From positions 1-13,653 of the forward strand of contig CALHDP010000143.1 of NCBI GenBank assembly GCA_938023085.1: DNA of 13,653 bases, in the 5' to 3' direction. Position 1 is the first letter of the stretch. Each line of letters begins with the position of its first letter. The translations under genes were made by a program, and so were the position numbers. The notes under the pieces are model-generated. The model was not told where the DNA came from. It did not search any database and was given only the letters and a program-made list of their open reading frames with translations. Positions 1 through 6,089 of this stretch are shown here, piece after piece. The stretch is from an uncultured Collinsella sp. (lineage in GTDB: Bacteria; Actinomycetota; Coriobacteriia; Coriobacteriales; Coriobacteriaceae).

Positions 1-283
1 ATGCTATATATCGTGTCAGCTAATGCCGTGTTGATGGCGCTGAGTGGAAAAGTCGTTTTAGAGGTCTAGCCAAATGCTGTCCAAAAGCTTGACGCAATTA
101 TGGGTTGGTATGCCCTAAATAAAAGTTTTCGCAGCTTAGCTATAGCATATAAATACTCAATTGCTGCACATTTGATATCGATGCATCACCATCCGACAAC
201 GAATTACGTGTCGGGAATTGGTCGAAATCGTTCAAAATGAGGGTTCAGAATTTGTGATGGCAGATCTATCTGTGGAACGTAGG
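1..283. other. AT-rich stretch without a convincing gene
   Basis: This stretch is clearly more AT-rich than the rest of the window. On the plus strand one frame is open from base 1 to a TAG at 67-69 (22 residues) and, after that stop, from 70 to a TGA at 238-240 with an ATG at 100 (46 residues). Neither piece has a Shine-Dalgarno sequence or a recognisable motif. The first could be the 3' end of a gene that begins outside the window, or both could be a decayed gene. A short dyad (CCGACA at 193-198 with TGTCGG at 209-214) has no T-run and is not called a terminator. I see nothing else here. Confidence 0.5.
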
Positions 284-319
284 GCGGCCCCGCTGCGGGG
301 TTTCCCGCTGCGGGGCCGC
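284..319 (-). terminator. GC-rich long hairpin made of a doubled palindrome, downstream of the exonuclease
   Basis: Arms GCGGCCCCGC (284-293) and GCGGGGCCGC (310-319) pair over 10 bp. After one T/T mismatch, 295-299 pairs with 304-308, closing on a 4-base loop (300-303). The inside consists of two direct copies of CCCGCTGCGGGG (289-300 and 304-315), each nearly palindromic itself. It lies 35 bp past the stop of the minus-strand exonuclease. No U-tract follows on either strand, so it is at best a weak or Rho-assisted terminator, or simply a repeat. Confidence 0.45.
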
Positions 320-325
320 TCGTGA

Positions 326-348
326 TCTACGCCGGAGTTTGGCGTAGA
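326..348 (-). terminator. Short hairpin immediately after the exonuclease stop
   Basis: Arms TCTACGCC (326-333) and GGCGTAGA (341-348) form a perfect 8-bp stem with a 7-base loop. It begins 5 bp after the minus-strand stop codon (354-356). No T-run follows. Together with the hairpin at 284-319 it makes a double stem-loop 3' of the gene, which may protect or terminate the transcript. Confidence 0.35.
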
Positions 349-353
349 CGTTT

Positions 354-1322
354 CTACTTGGCAAACAGGTTCTTGAGGTTGAACTCGGCTTGGACGGTGC
401 GAAGCATGAGGTCGGTGTCGTCCAGGCCCAGATGCTGCTCGCTGGCGTCGGCGGCGAGGGTGCCACGGCGGCGCGCCCAGTTCTCGAGCGCGGCGGGCGC
501 GGACTCGCGGGGGAGCGAGCGCACGTCGGCGTCCAGGCTGCGGCAGATCTGGCGTGAATCGATGACGATGATCTTACCGGCGCGGCGTGCCTCGGCGTAG
601 CCGTCCAGGTGGATCTTGAACCAGCTGTCCTCAAATGCGGCGTTGTGTGCCATGTACGGGTACTTCTTCATGAGCTTGAGCAGCTGCTTCTGCAGTTCCT
701 TGTTCTCGCGGAAGGGCGTTTTGCCGTCGATGTCGTCCCAGGTGATGTGGTGGATATTCGACAACGGCACATCCTCGCCGCGGTAGATGTCGGGCAGACC
801 GCAGTAGTGTGCCTCGGCGTCGTGCGGGACGGCGTCGCTGGTGAGCTCCATGATCTCCCAGCCCACGTTGATGATATAACCGCGCTCGGGTGCACGGCCG
901 GTGGTCTCGATGTCGATACCGAGCACGGTGCCCTGGATGGGCTTGCGGGCGTAGGCCACGCCGAGCGCGTCGCGGTCGCCGCGGATTTCGCGCATAACGG
1001 ACGCGGCGGTGCGCTTTTGCATCTTGCCGATGGCGGCGCAGGTGTCGGCGTCGGACAAGCCGCGCGAAAGCGTCGCGGGCGTCACGTTGCGCAGGCGCGC
1101 CTCGCCAATCTGGTCGCACAGGTCGCGGTTGCGGTCGGCCAGGTCGCGCACGGTGGCAAAGTCGAAGCCGGGGTCGTCCTCCGCGGTAAAGTACTCGGTC
1201 TCGAGCACCTTGAGGGCCTCTTCGCCTTTCTGACGCTCGGATTCCATGGCGCCGTGATCGCCATAGATAAACATGGGGATAAACGGCTGGCGCTCGTATT
1301 CGAGTGCTTGTGAAACGTTCAT
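354..1322 (-). CDS. DEDDh-family 3'-5' exonuclease domain protein
   Basis: The 322-residue protein has the exonuclease motifs in its C-terminal two thirds. Exo I is GIDIETTG with D137 and E139. Exo II is AHNAAFED at 225-232, where D232 would be the third acid. Exo III is HLGLDD at 297-302, giving the H-x4-D pair typical of DEDDh enzymes such as the DnaQ/epsilon and RNase T group. These residues bind two metal ions and remove nucleotides from a 3' end. The N-terminal ~130 residues match nothing I recognise and may be specific to this lineage, so the substrate (DNA repair or RNA) cannot be told. No polymerase or helicase domain is present. The start at 1322 is supported by AAGGAG eight bases upstream. 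It is divergent from the transporter at 1495 and followed by two hairpins. Fold confident, role unknown. Confidence 0.82.
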   Translation of the reverse strand: MNVSQALEYERQPFIPMFIYGDHGAMESERQKGEEALKVLETEYFTAEDDPGFDFATVRDLADRNRDLCDQIGEARLRNVTPATLSRGLSDADTCAAIGKMQKRTAASVMREIRGDRDALGVAYARKPIQGTVLGIDIETTGRAPERGYIINVGWEIMELTSDAVPHDAEAHYCGLPDIYRGEDVPLSNIHHITWDDIDGKTPFRENKELQKQLLKLMKKYPYMAHNAAFEDSWFKIHLDGYAEARRAGKIIVIDSRQICRSLDADVRSLPRESAPAALENWARRRGTLAADASEQHLGLDDTDLMLRTVQAEFNLKNLFAK

Positions 1323-1383
1323 ATAACTGCTCCTTGGACGGGCCGCGTCGTGCGGCTCGGGGTTACTGAGTTGTGGCGAGATG

Positions 1384-1444
1384 ATAGTTTACCATGGGCA
1401 ACTATTGGCACCGCGCCCGGGACAACTACAATACCCTAGTTGAC
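1384..1444 (+). promoter_or_regulatory. Promoter with two operator-like dyads for the metal-exporter gene
   Basis: TTGGCA (1405-1410) and TACAAT (1427-1432), 16 bp apart, make a good sigma-70-type promoter pointing at the gene at 1495. Dyad 1 (1384-1405) has arms ATAGTT and AACTAT exactly centred on CCATGG, with 18 of 22 positions symmetrical. It ends at the -35 box. Dyad 2 (1421-1444) has arms GACAACTA and TAGTTGAC with one mismatch and overlaps the -10 box. Both share the half-site CAACTA, and their centres are 38 bp apart. This arrangement suggests repression by a dimeric regulator. A DtxR/MntR-type metal sensor is an inference from the gene controlled; the site is not a consensus I can name. 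Confidence 0.45.
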
Positions 1445-1494
1445 CGCTAGGACTTTTACAATGATGCCGAAAGACACGAAAGGTTCCATCCGTC

Positions 1495-2589
1495 ATGGAT
1501 CTGCTGATTGATATTTTGCTCGACGCCGGCAAGGACACGCTCTCGCTGGTGCCGTTCTTGTTGGTGACATATCTGGCTCTCGAGACGCTCGAGCATGTTG
1601 CGGGCGACCGCGTTAACGGCGCTATCAAGCGCGCCGGCGCTGCTGGTCCCGTGGTTGGCTCGTTGCTGGGCATGGTGCCGCAGTGCGGCTTTTCGGCGAT
1701 GGCGGCAACGCTGTACGCCGGTCGCGTTGTGACGCTGGGCACCCTGGTGGCGGTGTTTCTCTCGACCTCCGACGAGATGCTGCCGCTGTTGCTCGCCGAG
1801 CAAGTTCCCGTGCAGACCATGGCGATGTTGCTCGCCTCGAAGGCGCTGATCGCGCTGGTCACGGGCTTTATCGTGGACGCCGCCATTCGCGGCCTGCTTC
1901 GTAACGCTCGCGCACATGCGGCGATTCGTCGTACCGTGTTGGGGACCACTGTCAATCCGGCGCACGTTAACTGCGCGCATGACGACCATAGCGGCGGTGA
2001 CATCATCGACGAGGTGGCCGAGGCGGGCGTGAGCGCCGATCACATCCATGAGCTGTGCGAGCGCGACCATTGCGGTTGCGATGAAGACGAGGACGAGCAC
2101 GACCACGGACACGGACATGGCCACGATCACGGTCATGAGGGCGATCATGAACACCATCATGACCACGGTCACTCCCACTCCCATGAGGACGCGCCCGTCC
2201 TGTCGATCATCCGCAGCGCGATCTCGCACACCGTGCAGGTCTCGGTATTCATTTTTCTGGTGACGCTGATTCTGGTCGCCGTGCTCGAGACCTTCGGCGA
2301 GTCCGCGATCGAGCAGTTCCTGCGCGGCAACGAGACGCTTGCGGTCCTGGGCTCGGCGCTTGTCGGCCTGATTCCCAACTGCTCGGCCAGCGTCGTCATC
2401 ACGCAACTGTACCTGGAAGGCGCGCTGCAGCTGGCCCCGATGCTCGCCGGCACGCTCATCTCTGCCGGTGTGGGCTACCTGGTGCTGTTCCGTACCAACC
2501 GCAGCGCCCGCGAAAACGTCCTGTTCCTGATCATGATGTACGTCATCGGTGCCGGCTGGGGCCTCATCCTCTCCGCCGTTGGCCTTTAA
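1495..2589 (+). CDS. Putative ten-TM heavy-metal exporter (ArsP_2/PF11449-like) with His-rich loop
   Basis: A 364-residue membrane protein built as two related halves. Each half carries a signature on a membrane segment: GMVPQCGFSA (59-68) in the first and GLIPNCSASV (291-300) in the second, both reading G-x-(V/I)-P-(Q/N)-C. These look like an internal duplication with a substrate-path cysteine. Hydrophobic segments occupy about 15-30, 50-75, 80-100, 108-130, 246-266, 280-305, 312-332 and 340-362. Between the halves is a soluble loop (about 135-235) with a Cys cluster (188, 193, 195), an acidic run and a dense His/Asp/Gly stretch (202-230), a likely metal-binding region. The family has been labelled arsenic efflux and, more recently, manganese transport. 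The sequence alone cannot choose, though the His-rich loop favours a divalent cation. AAAGG lies 11 bases before the ATG, rather far. Confidence 0.75.
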   Translation: MDLLIDILLDAGKDTLSLVPFLLVTYLALETLEHVAGDRVNGAIKRAGAAGPVVGSLLGMVPQCGFSAMAATLYAGRVVTLGTLVAVFLSTSDEMLPLLLAEQVPVQTMAMLLASKALIALVTGFIVDAAIRGLLRNARAHAAIRRTVLGTTVNPAHVNCAHDDHSGGDIIDEVAEAGVSADHIHELCERDHCGCDEDEDEHDHGHGHGHDHGHEGDHEHHHDHGHSHSHEDAPVLSIIRSAISHTVQVSVFIFLVTLILVAVLETFGESAIEQFLRGNETLAVLGSALVGLIPNCSASVVITQLYLEGALQLAPMLAGTLISAGVGYLVLFRTNRSARENVLFLIMMYVIGAGWGLILSAVGL

Positions 2590-2620
2590 GTAGATTATTG
2601 GGACATGTCTTACGATCTAC
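2590..2620 (+). repeat. 31-bp imperfect palindrome, inverted partner of the copy at 2659-2689
   Basis: The element starts at the base right after the exporter's TAA stop. Its ends are GTAGAT and ATCTAC, and the centre contains GGGACATGTC. Its reverse complement matches 2659-2689 at 26 of 31 positions, so the two are copies in opposite orientation 38 bp apart. No T-run follows this copy; a small CCCTG/CAGGG stem (2621-2634) comes next. It may be a weak terminator for the exporter or a decayed repeat copy. Confidence 0.6.
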
Positions 2621-2647
2621 CCCTGTGACCAGGGCATTTCCGCTGCC

Positions 2648-2690
2648 AAAACAAAAAGGTAGATTTTTAGGCATGTCCCAAAAATCTACC
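2648..2690 (-). terminator. Rho-independent terminator of the DUF308-YaiI operon
   Basis: On the minus strand, a perfect 11-bp stem, GGTAGATTTTT (2690-2680) with AAAAATCTACC (2668-2658), encloses an 11-base loop GGGACATGCCT. It is followed at once by TTTTTGTTTT (2657-2648). It lies 4 bp past the stop codon of the YaiI-like gene. Stem, position and U-tract all fit an intrinsic terminator. It is also the better-preserved copy of the palindrome at 2590-2620. Confidence 0.85.
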
Positions 2691-2694
2691 TTGG

Positions 2695-3177
2695 TTAGTG
2701 CAGCAGCTCGGTGAGGTTGCGTTTAAAGCGGGCCCGGTCTTCGCTGGTAAATGCCGCCGGTCCGCGAGTGCGTCCGCCGGCGCGGCGCACCTTCTTTTCT
2801 TCGTGGCGAATAAACAGCTGCATGTCGATGGTCGCTTTGTCGTAGACGCGCCCACGCACGCCGATGGCGGCGGCCTCGCGCCCGAGTACCATGCTCGCCA
2901 AGCCAATGTCCTGTGTCACGACCACGTCGCCCGCCTGCAGGCGTTCGACAATGGCAAAGTCGGCGCTGTCGGCGCCCACGCTCACATCGAGCGTCGTGAC
3001 CCAAAATCCGCGTCGCGCATGCTCGACGTCGCGCGGATCGTCGCGGCGAATGTGGCGTTCCAGGTTCTGTGTGCTGTTGCCGGCGATAACGACGGCGACG
3101 CCCGCTCGCCGCGCGCAGTCAATCGACTCGCGCGTGACCGGGCAGGCGTCTGCATCAATAAAGAGCGTTCGCGGCAT
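2695..3177 (-). CDS. YaiI/YqxD (UPF0178, DUF188) family protein
   Basis: A 160-residue protein, full length for this family. It has the N-terminal FIDADACPV (6-14) with D8 and D10, then GADSADFAI (68-76), DVVVTQDIGLA (84-94) and the C-terminal GPAAFTSEDR (139-148). The clustered aspartates are laid out like those of PIN/NYN-type nuclease folds, and a nuclease role has been suggested for the family, but the molecular function is not established. The ATG at 3177 directly abuts the TAG of the upstream membrane-protein gene (3178-3180) with no clear ribosome binding site, which points to translational coupling. The family motif begins six residues from this ATG, so the start is sound. A strong terminator follows. 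Confidence 0.85.
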   Translation of the reverse strand: MPRTLFIDADACPVTRESIDCARRAGVAVVIAGNSTQNLERHIRRDDPRDVEHARRGFWVTTLDVSVGADSADFAIVERLQAGDVVVTQDIGLASMVLGREAAAIGVRGRVYDKATIDMQLFIRHEEKKVRRAGGRTRGPAAFTSEDRARFKRNLTELLH

Positions 3178-3780
3178 CTAGTGCACCAGTTTGCCAAATT
3201 GAATAGCACGAACAATCAGCGTTACGCCAAACACCAGCAGCGCGGCGCCGCTAAAGATGACGAGCATCTTGGCCGACCACAGCGGATAGATAAACACGAA
3301 CATGCCGGCGATGATGGAGAGCGCGCCGCTCAGGATGGCGAGGGCGCGGTTGGACGAAAGCTCGGACTCCAGAATGGACATGACACCTTCGACAATCCAG
3401 CCAAAGCCGGCCACGATAACCACCATCGTGGTGAGCGTCGCGGTCGAGAAGGCCTGGTTGCGCAGGATTATGACGCCGCCCAAGATAATGAGCAGGTTGG
3501 AGATGATGCTCGTCACGCGCCAGCCGGTGGGCAGCAGCGGCTCAAAAATGGCAGTGAACAGCCTGATGGCAGCGGTGATTACAAAGTAAAAACCCAGGAC
3601 AGTCGTCAAAAAGACGAGGGACTTGGCGGGTGCAAAAAGCAGCGCGATACCAGCAATGAGCGCCATGACGCCCGTGATGGCGTAAATCCAGCGTACGGCC
3701 TTGACGGCTTTGCCCGCCATGCTTTTCTCGTCAAATCCAAACTGGCTCGATTTTTGGTCATCGTTCTTAAAGATGCCCAT
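3178..3780 (-). CDS. HdeD-like DUF308 membrane protein
   Basis: A 200-residue integral membrane protein with six predicted helices, at about 31-50, 54-73, 88-107, 115-134, 145-165 and 170-190, joined by short loops with a Gly-rich pattern in each. A polar, charged N-terminal tail of ~28 residues precedes them. Size, six-helix repeat arrangement and motifs such as GVIILRNQAF fit DUF308, the family of E. coli HdeD, which is linked to acid resistance; the biochemical activity is unknown. The ATG at 3780 has AAGGAGA six bases upstream. It is the first gene of a two-gene operon with the YaiI-like gene, stop and start touching. The pairing tells little about function. Confidence 0.75.
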   Translation of the reverse strand: MGIFKNDDQKSSQFGFDEKSMAGKAVKAVRWIYAITGVMALIAGIALLFAPAKSLVFLTTVLGFYFVITAAIRLFTAIFEPLLPTGWRVTSIISNLLIILGGVIILRNQAFSTATLTTMVVIVAGFGWIVEGVMSILESELSSNRALAILSGALSIIAGMFVFIYPLWSAKMLVIFSGAALLVFGVTLIVRAIQFGKLVH

Positions 3781-3939
3781 AATGTCTCCTTTCCGTGCGG
3801 CGTAAGCCTTGATCGTTACAACCAGTATCGCCTAAAGGCGCTGGCGTATGGGTCGGGGAGGGCGAAACGTAACCCTAAGGCCCTGAATTGTTTCCGTTGT
3901 TCCCCACGTCGCGATTTTCTATTCAACAGGTGTAGAACA

Positions 3940-3987
3940 TTGCAGCCCTGTTCGTTATTGCCTACGTTTTAGGATAGATTTTCCTAA
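3940..3987 (+). promoter_or_regulatory. Putative promoter and small operator dyad before the nitroreductase-family gene
   Basis: TTGCAG (3940-3945) and TACGTT (3963-3968), 17 bp apart, form a plausible promoter. Immediately after it is a dyad with arms TTAGGA (3969-3974) and TCCTAA (3982-3987), where transcription would start, a usual place for a repressor site. Arms are only 6 bp, so chance is possible. The rest of the 3781-4015 spacer shows nothing else I can name. Confidence 0.35.
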
Positions 3988-4015
3988 GGACAATTGGTTT
4001 GTATTGGGGGTCCCT

Positions 4016-4687
4016 ATGAACGAAGCAGTTCCCGAGGCACCGTCGAGTGTCGAATCGATGGCAGAGCAGGGTTGCGAAAAGCTCGGCTTGGACGCGTTTG
4101 ATGCGTTGGTTCGCCGCGCCCGCACGTGCCGCCGTTTTGACGAGTCCATGCGCGTGCCGCGCGAGTTTTTGCTCGAGCTGGCGGAGCTGGCGCACCTGAC
4201 CCCGTGTGGTGCCAATGCTCAGCGTCTTCGTCTTCATGTGGTGAGCGGTGCCGAGGATTGCGCGCGTGTATTTGACGAGCTCGCATGGGCCGGCGCACTT
4301 AAGGATTGGCCGGGTCCTGCCGAGGGCGAGCGCCCGACCGGCTACATCGCGATTCTGGCCGAGCGCGCCGTTCCGGGCAAGCCCGCCGCTCCCATTACCG
4401 ATGTCGACACAGGCATTGCCGCGCAGACGATGATGCTCGCCGCCCGCAGTGCCACGCCCGAGGTGGCAGCCTGCATGTTCAAGGCCTTTACGCCCCGCGC
4501 GATCGATGCCATGGGGCTCGATAACGATAAGTACGAGCTCAAGCTGATCATGGCCTTTGGCGTGCCAGCTGAGACACAGGTGATCGACGCGATCGACTCC
4601 AACCCGAATGGTTCTATCAATTACTGGCGCGACGAGGCGCAGGTGCATCACGTGCCCAAGCGTCCGCTTGCCGACGTGCTGCTGTAG
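4016..4687 (+). CDS. Nitroreductase-family flavoprotein
   Basis: A 223-residue protein with the nitroreductase layout. An N-terminal RRARTCRRFD segment (~34-43) would contact the FMN phosphate. PCGANAQRLRLHVV (~62-75) corresponds to the family's P-x-x-x-N-x-Q-x-x-R/W motif. DTGIAAQTMMLAA (~130-142) is the helix before the usual G-G-C segment, which here reads SATPEVAACMF and has lost the glycine pair. GERPTGYIAIL lies between. Such enzymes use FMN and NAD(P)H to reduce nitro groups, quinones or enones; the substrate is unknown. TTG at 4004 would add four residues, but the ATG at 4016 after a GGGGG run is the more natural start. It is first of three plus-strand genes running to the terminator at 6008-6050, though a palindrome separates it from the next. 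Confidence 0.75.
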   Translation: MNEAVPEAPSSVESMAEQGCEKLGLDAFDALVRRARTCRRFDESMRVPREFLLELAELAHLTPCGANAQRLRLHVVSGAEDCARVFDELAWAGALKDWPGPAEGERPTGYIAILAERAVPGKPAAPITDVDTGIAAQTMMLAARSATPEVAACMFKAFTPRAIDAMGLDNDKYELKLIMAFGVPAETQVIDAIDSNPNGSINYWRDEAQVHHVPKRPLADVLL

Positions 4688-4715
4688 TTGCGCGGCGCGG
4701 TTCGATGACGGCAAA

Positions 4716-4750
4716 ACCACCACAAAGGTGCCTGTCCCCTTTGTGGTGGT
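4716..4750 (-). repeat. Perfect 13-bp-stem palindrome with GGACAGGCA loop
   Basis: Arms ACCACCACAAAGG (4716-4728) and CCTTTGTGGTGGT (4738-4750) are perfect complements around a 9-base loop. Read on the minus strand the loop is GGACAGGCA and the hairpin is followed by TTTTG, so it is terminator-like against the direction of the genes around it. On the plus strand no T-run follows. It sits between the nitroreductase-family stop (4687) and the ribosome binding site at 4754-4760. The loop resembles that of the terminator at 2658-2690, but the stem is unrelated. Confidence 0.7.
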
Positions 4751-4765
4751 GCGAGGGGAGGGCAT

Positions 4766-5308
4766 GTGGCCGATCTGTATTTGGTGCGGCATGGGCAGAC
4801 CGAGCTCAATGTGCAGAACATTTTGCAGGGCTGGCACGATTCGCCGCTTACGGAGCGCGGGCGCGAGCAGGCACTGGCGACGCGCGCGGCGTTTGAGGCG
4901 CGCGGCATCTCCTTTGACCATGCGTATTCGTCCCCGTTGGGTCGGGCGCGCCACACGGCCGAGATGATCGTTGGCGAGGATCTTCCCATAGAGCCGGTCG
5001 ACGACCTGCGCGAGTGGCGCCTGGGCTCGCTGGAGGGTACATCAAATCGCGATATGCCGCCGCAGCCCTGGGGTGATTATCCGGTGGCCTTTGGTGGCGA
5101 GTCGGAAAGTGAGCTTCGGGTGCGCATGGTCGCGGCGCTGTCCCGCATCATGGCCAGGCCGCAGCACGACTGCGTGCTGGCGGTTTCCCACGGCTCAGCC
5201 TGCCAGGAGTTTCTTAGATGCGTGACTGGCGGGGGAGAGCAGCCCGACAACGGCGCCGTGCTTCATTTTGGCTATTGCGACGGGGCGTTTTCGCTCCTTG
5301 ATTGGTAA
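4766..5308 (+). CDS. Histidine phosphatase (phosphoglycerate-mutase-like) family protein, copy 1
   Basis: A 180-residue protein of the RHG superfamily. VRHGQTELN (7-15) carries the nucleophile H9 and R8; SSPLGRARHTAE (55-66) carries R60; LREWRLGSLEG (81-91) supplies the acidic general-acid candidate E83 or E90; and AVSHGS (139-144) carries H142. All four phosphate-pocket elements are intact, so it should be an active phosphatase acting through a phosphohistidine. Known members hydrolyse sugar phosphates, alpha-ribazole phosphate, phosphoglycerate-type substrates and, in some bacteria, phosphoserine. GTG at 4766 is chosen because the overlapping ATG at 4764 is in another frame, the family motif follows within five residues, and GAGGGGAG lies five bases upstream. 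The next gene begins 18 bp later and is a paralogue. Confidence 0.85.
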   Translation: MADLYLVRHGQTELNVQNILQGWHDSPLTERGREQALATRAAFEARGISFDHAYSSPLGRARHTAEMIVGEDLPIEPVDDLREWRLGSLEGTSNRDMPPQPWGDYPVAFGGESESELRVRMVAALSRIMARPQHDCVLAVSHGSACQEFLRCVTGGGEQPDNGAVLHFGYCDGAFSLLDW

Positions 5309-5326
5309 CGAACGAAAGGACCCCCT

Positions 5327-5962
5327 ATGAATAAAGACCTGTATCTGGTTCGCCATGGAGAGACGATATTTAACCTCAAGCGCATTATTCAGGGGTGGAG
5401 TGACTCGCCGCTTACGCAACTGGGATGCGACCAGGCGGCGCGTGCCGGCATGTTCTTGCGTGCGCGCGGCATTGAGCCCGATCATGCCTACACCTCGACG
5501 CTGCACCGCACCGAGCAGACTATCACCAACCTGTGGCCGGGCCTTGCCTACGAGCGCCTTGATGGCCTGCGCGAGTGGTTCTTTGGCGACTTTGAGGCCG
5601 AGCGCGTGATGCTCATGCCCGAGCGTCCGTGGCGTGACTTCTACCGCCAGTTTGGCGGCGAGGGGCAGATGCAGGTGCGTGAGCGCATGGTGGCGACGTT
5701 GACCGATCTTATGCGACGTCCGGACCATTCGTGCGTGCTCGCGGTGAGCCACGGATCGGCTATCAAGGAGTTTATGGATCACGTGAAGGGCGCGGCGGCA
5801 GACGAGCGCGACCGTGTGCCGGGCAACTGCTCGGTGCTGCATTTTGCATTTGACGATGCGACCGATACGTTTGACTTGGTCGAAGTTTTTACGCAGGAAG
5901 ATTATGCGCGCGAGCTGGGTCTTGAGCCGCTGGTGGCTGCCGCGGGTCCGCAACGCGGGTAG
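5327..5962 (+). CDS. Histidine phosphatase family protein, copy 2
   Basis: A 211-residue paralogue of the preceding protein, following it with an 18-bp gap and AAAGGA seven bases before the ATG. LVRHGETIFN (7-16) holds nucleophile H10; the second arginine is R61 in STLHRTEQT; LREWFFGDFE (81-90) supplies E83; AVSHGSAIKEF (139-149) holds H142. Both copies share D-L-Y-L-V-R-H-G, Q-G-W-x-D-S-P-L-T, L-R-E-W, F-G-G-E and the C-terminal V-L-H-F, so they arose by duplication. This one has ~30 extra C-terminal residues and a longer insert after the second histidine. The substrate is unknown. A tandem pair could act as two enzymes or as one heterodimer. A strong terminator follows 46 bp later. Confidence 0.85.
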   Translation: MNKDLYLVRHGETIFNLKRIIQGWSDSPLTQLGCDQAARAGMFLRARGIEPDHAYTSTLHRTEQTITNLWPGLAYERLDGLREWFFGDFEAERVMLMPERPWRDFYRQFGGEGQMQVRERMVATLTDLMRRPDHSCVLAVSHGSAIKEFMDHVKGAAADERDRVPGNCSVLHFAFDDATDTFDLVEVFTQEDYARELGLEPLVAAAGPQRG

Positions 5963-6007
5963 CGCGGGCGTGGCGATGCGGATCGCCGACATCATTGCTC
6001 GATGTGA

Positions 6008-6050
6008 AAGGGGCGGGGATGCATGTGCACGTATCCCCGCCCCTTGTTTG
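6008..6050 (+). terminator. Strong, probably bidirectional, intrinsic terminator
   Basis: A perfect 13-bp stem, AAGGGGCGGGGAT (6008-6020) with ATCCCCGCCCCTT (6033-6045), has a 12-base loop and is followed by the short T-rich tail TTGTTTG. It lies between the end of the second histidine phosphatase (5962) and the converging stop of the DUF1015-like gene (6090), where it can serve both. On the minus strand the run after the stem is TTTC, a weaker tail. Confidence 0.85.
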
Positions 6051-6089
6051 TTGAGCTGCCGAGTCTTTGTACTAGGCGTTTATGCCCTG

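Noticed and set aside
100..240. 46-residue plus-strand ORF in the AT-rich start of the window
   Set aside because: No ribosome binding site, no recognisable family, in-frame stop just upstream; composition alone does not support a gene.
1323..1494. Manganese (yybP-ykoY) riboswitch upstream of the exporter
   Set aside because: I looked for the paired conserved stems and terminator of that class and found only the dyads and a promoter; the leader after the -10 box is short.
1456..2406. 316-codon minus-strand frame opposite the metal exporter
   Set aside because: Its repeats are only the complement of the His-codon-rich loop; the plus-strand membrane protein has clear family motifs.
2698..3972. 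424-codon plus-strand open frame
   Set aside because: It lies opposite the YaiI-like and DUF308 genes, has Gln/His/Asp-rich low-complexity translation with no motif, and crosses two well-supported genes and their promoter. It is an antisense shadow of GC-biased codons.
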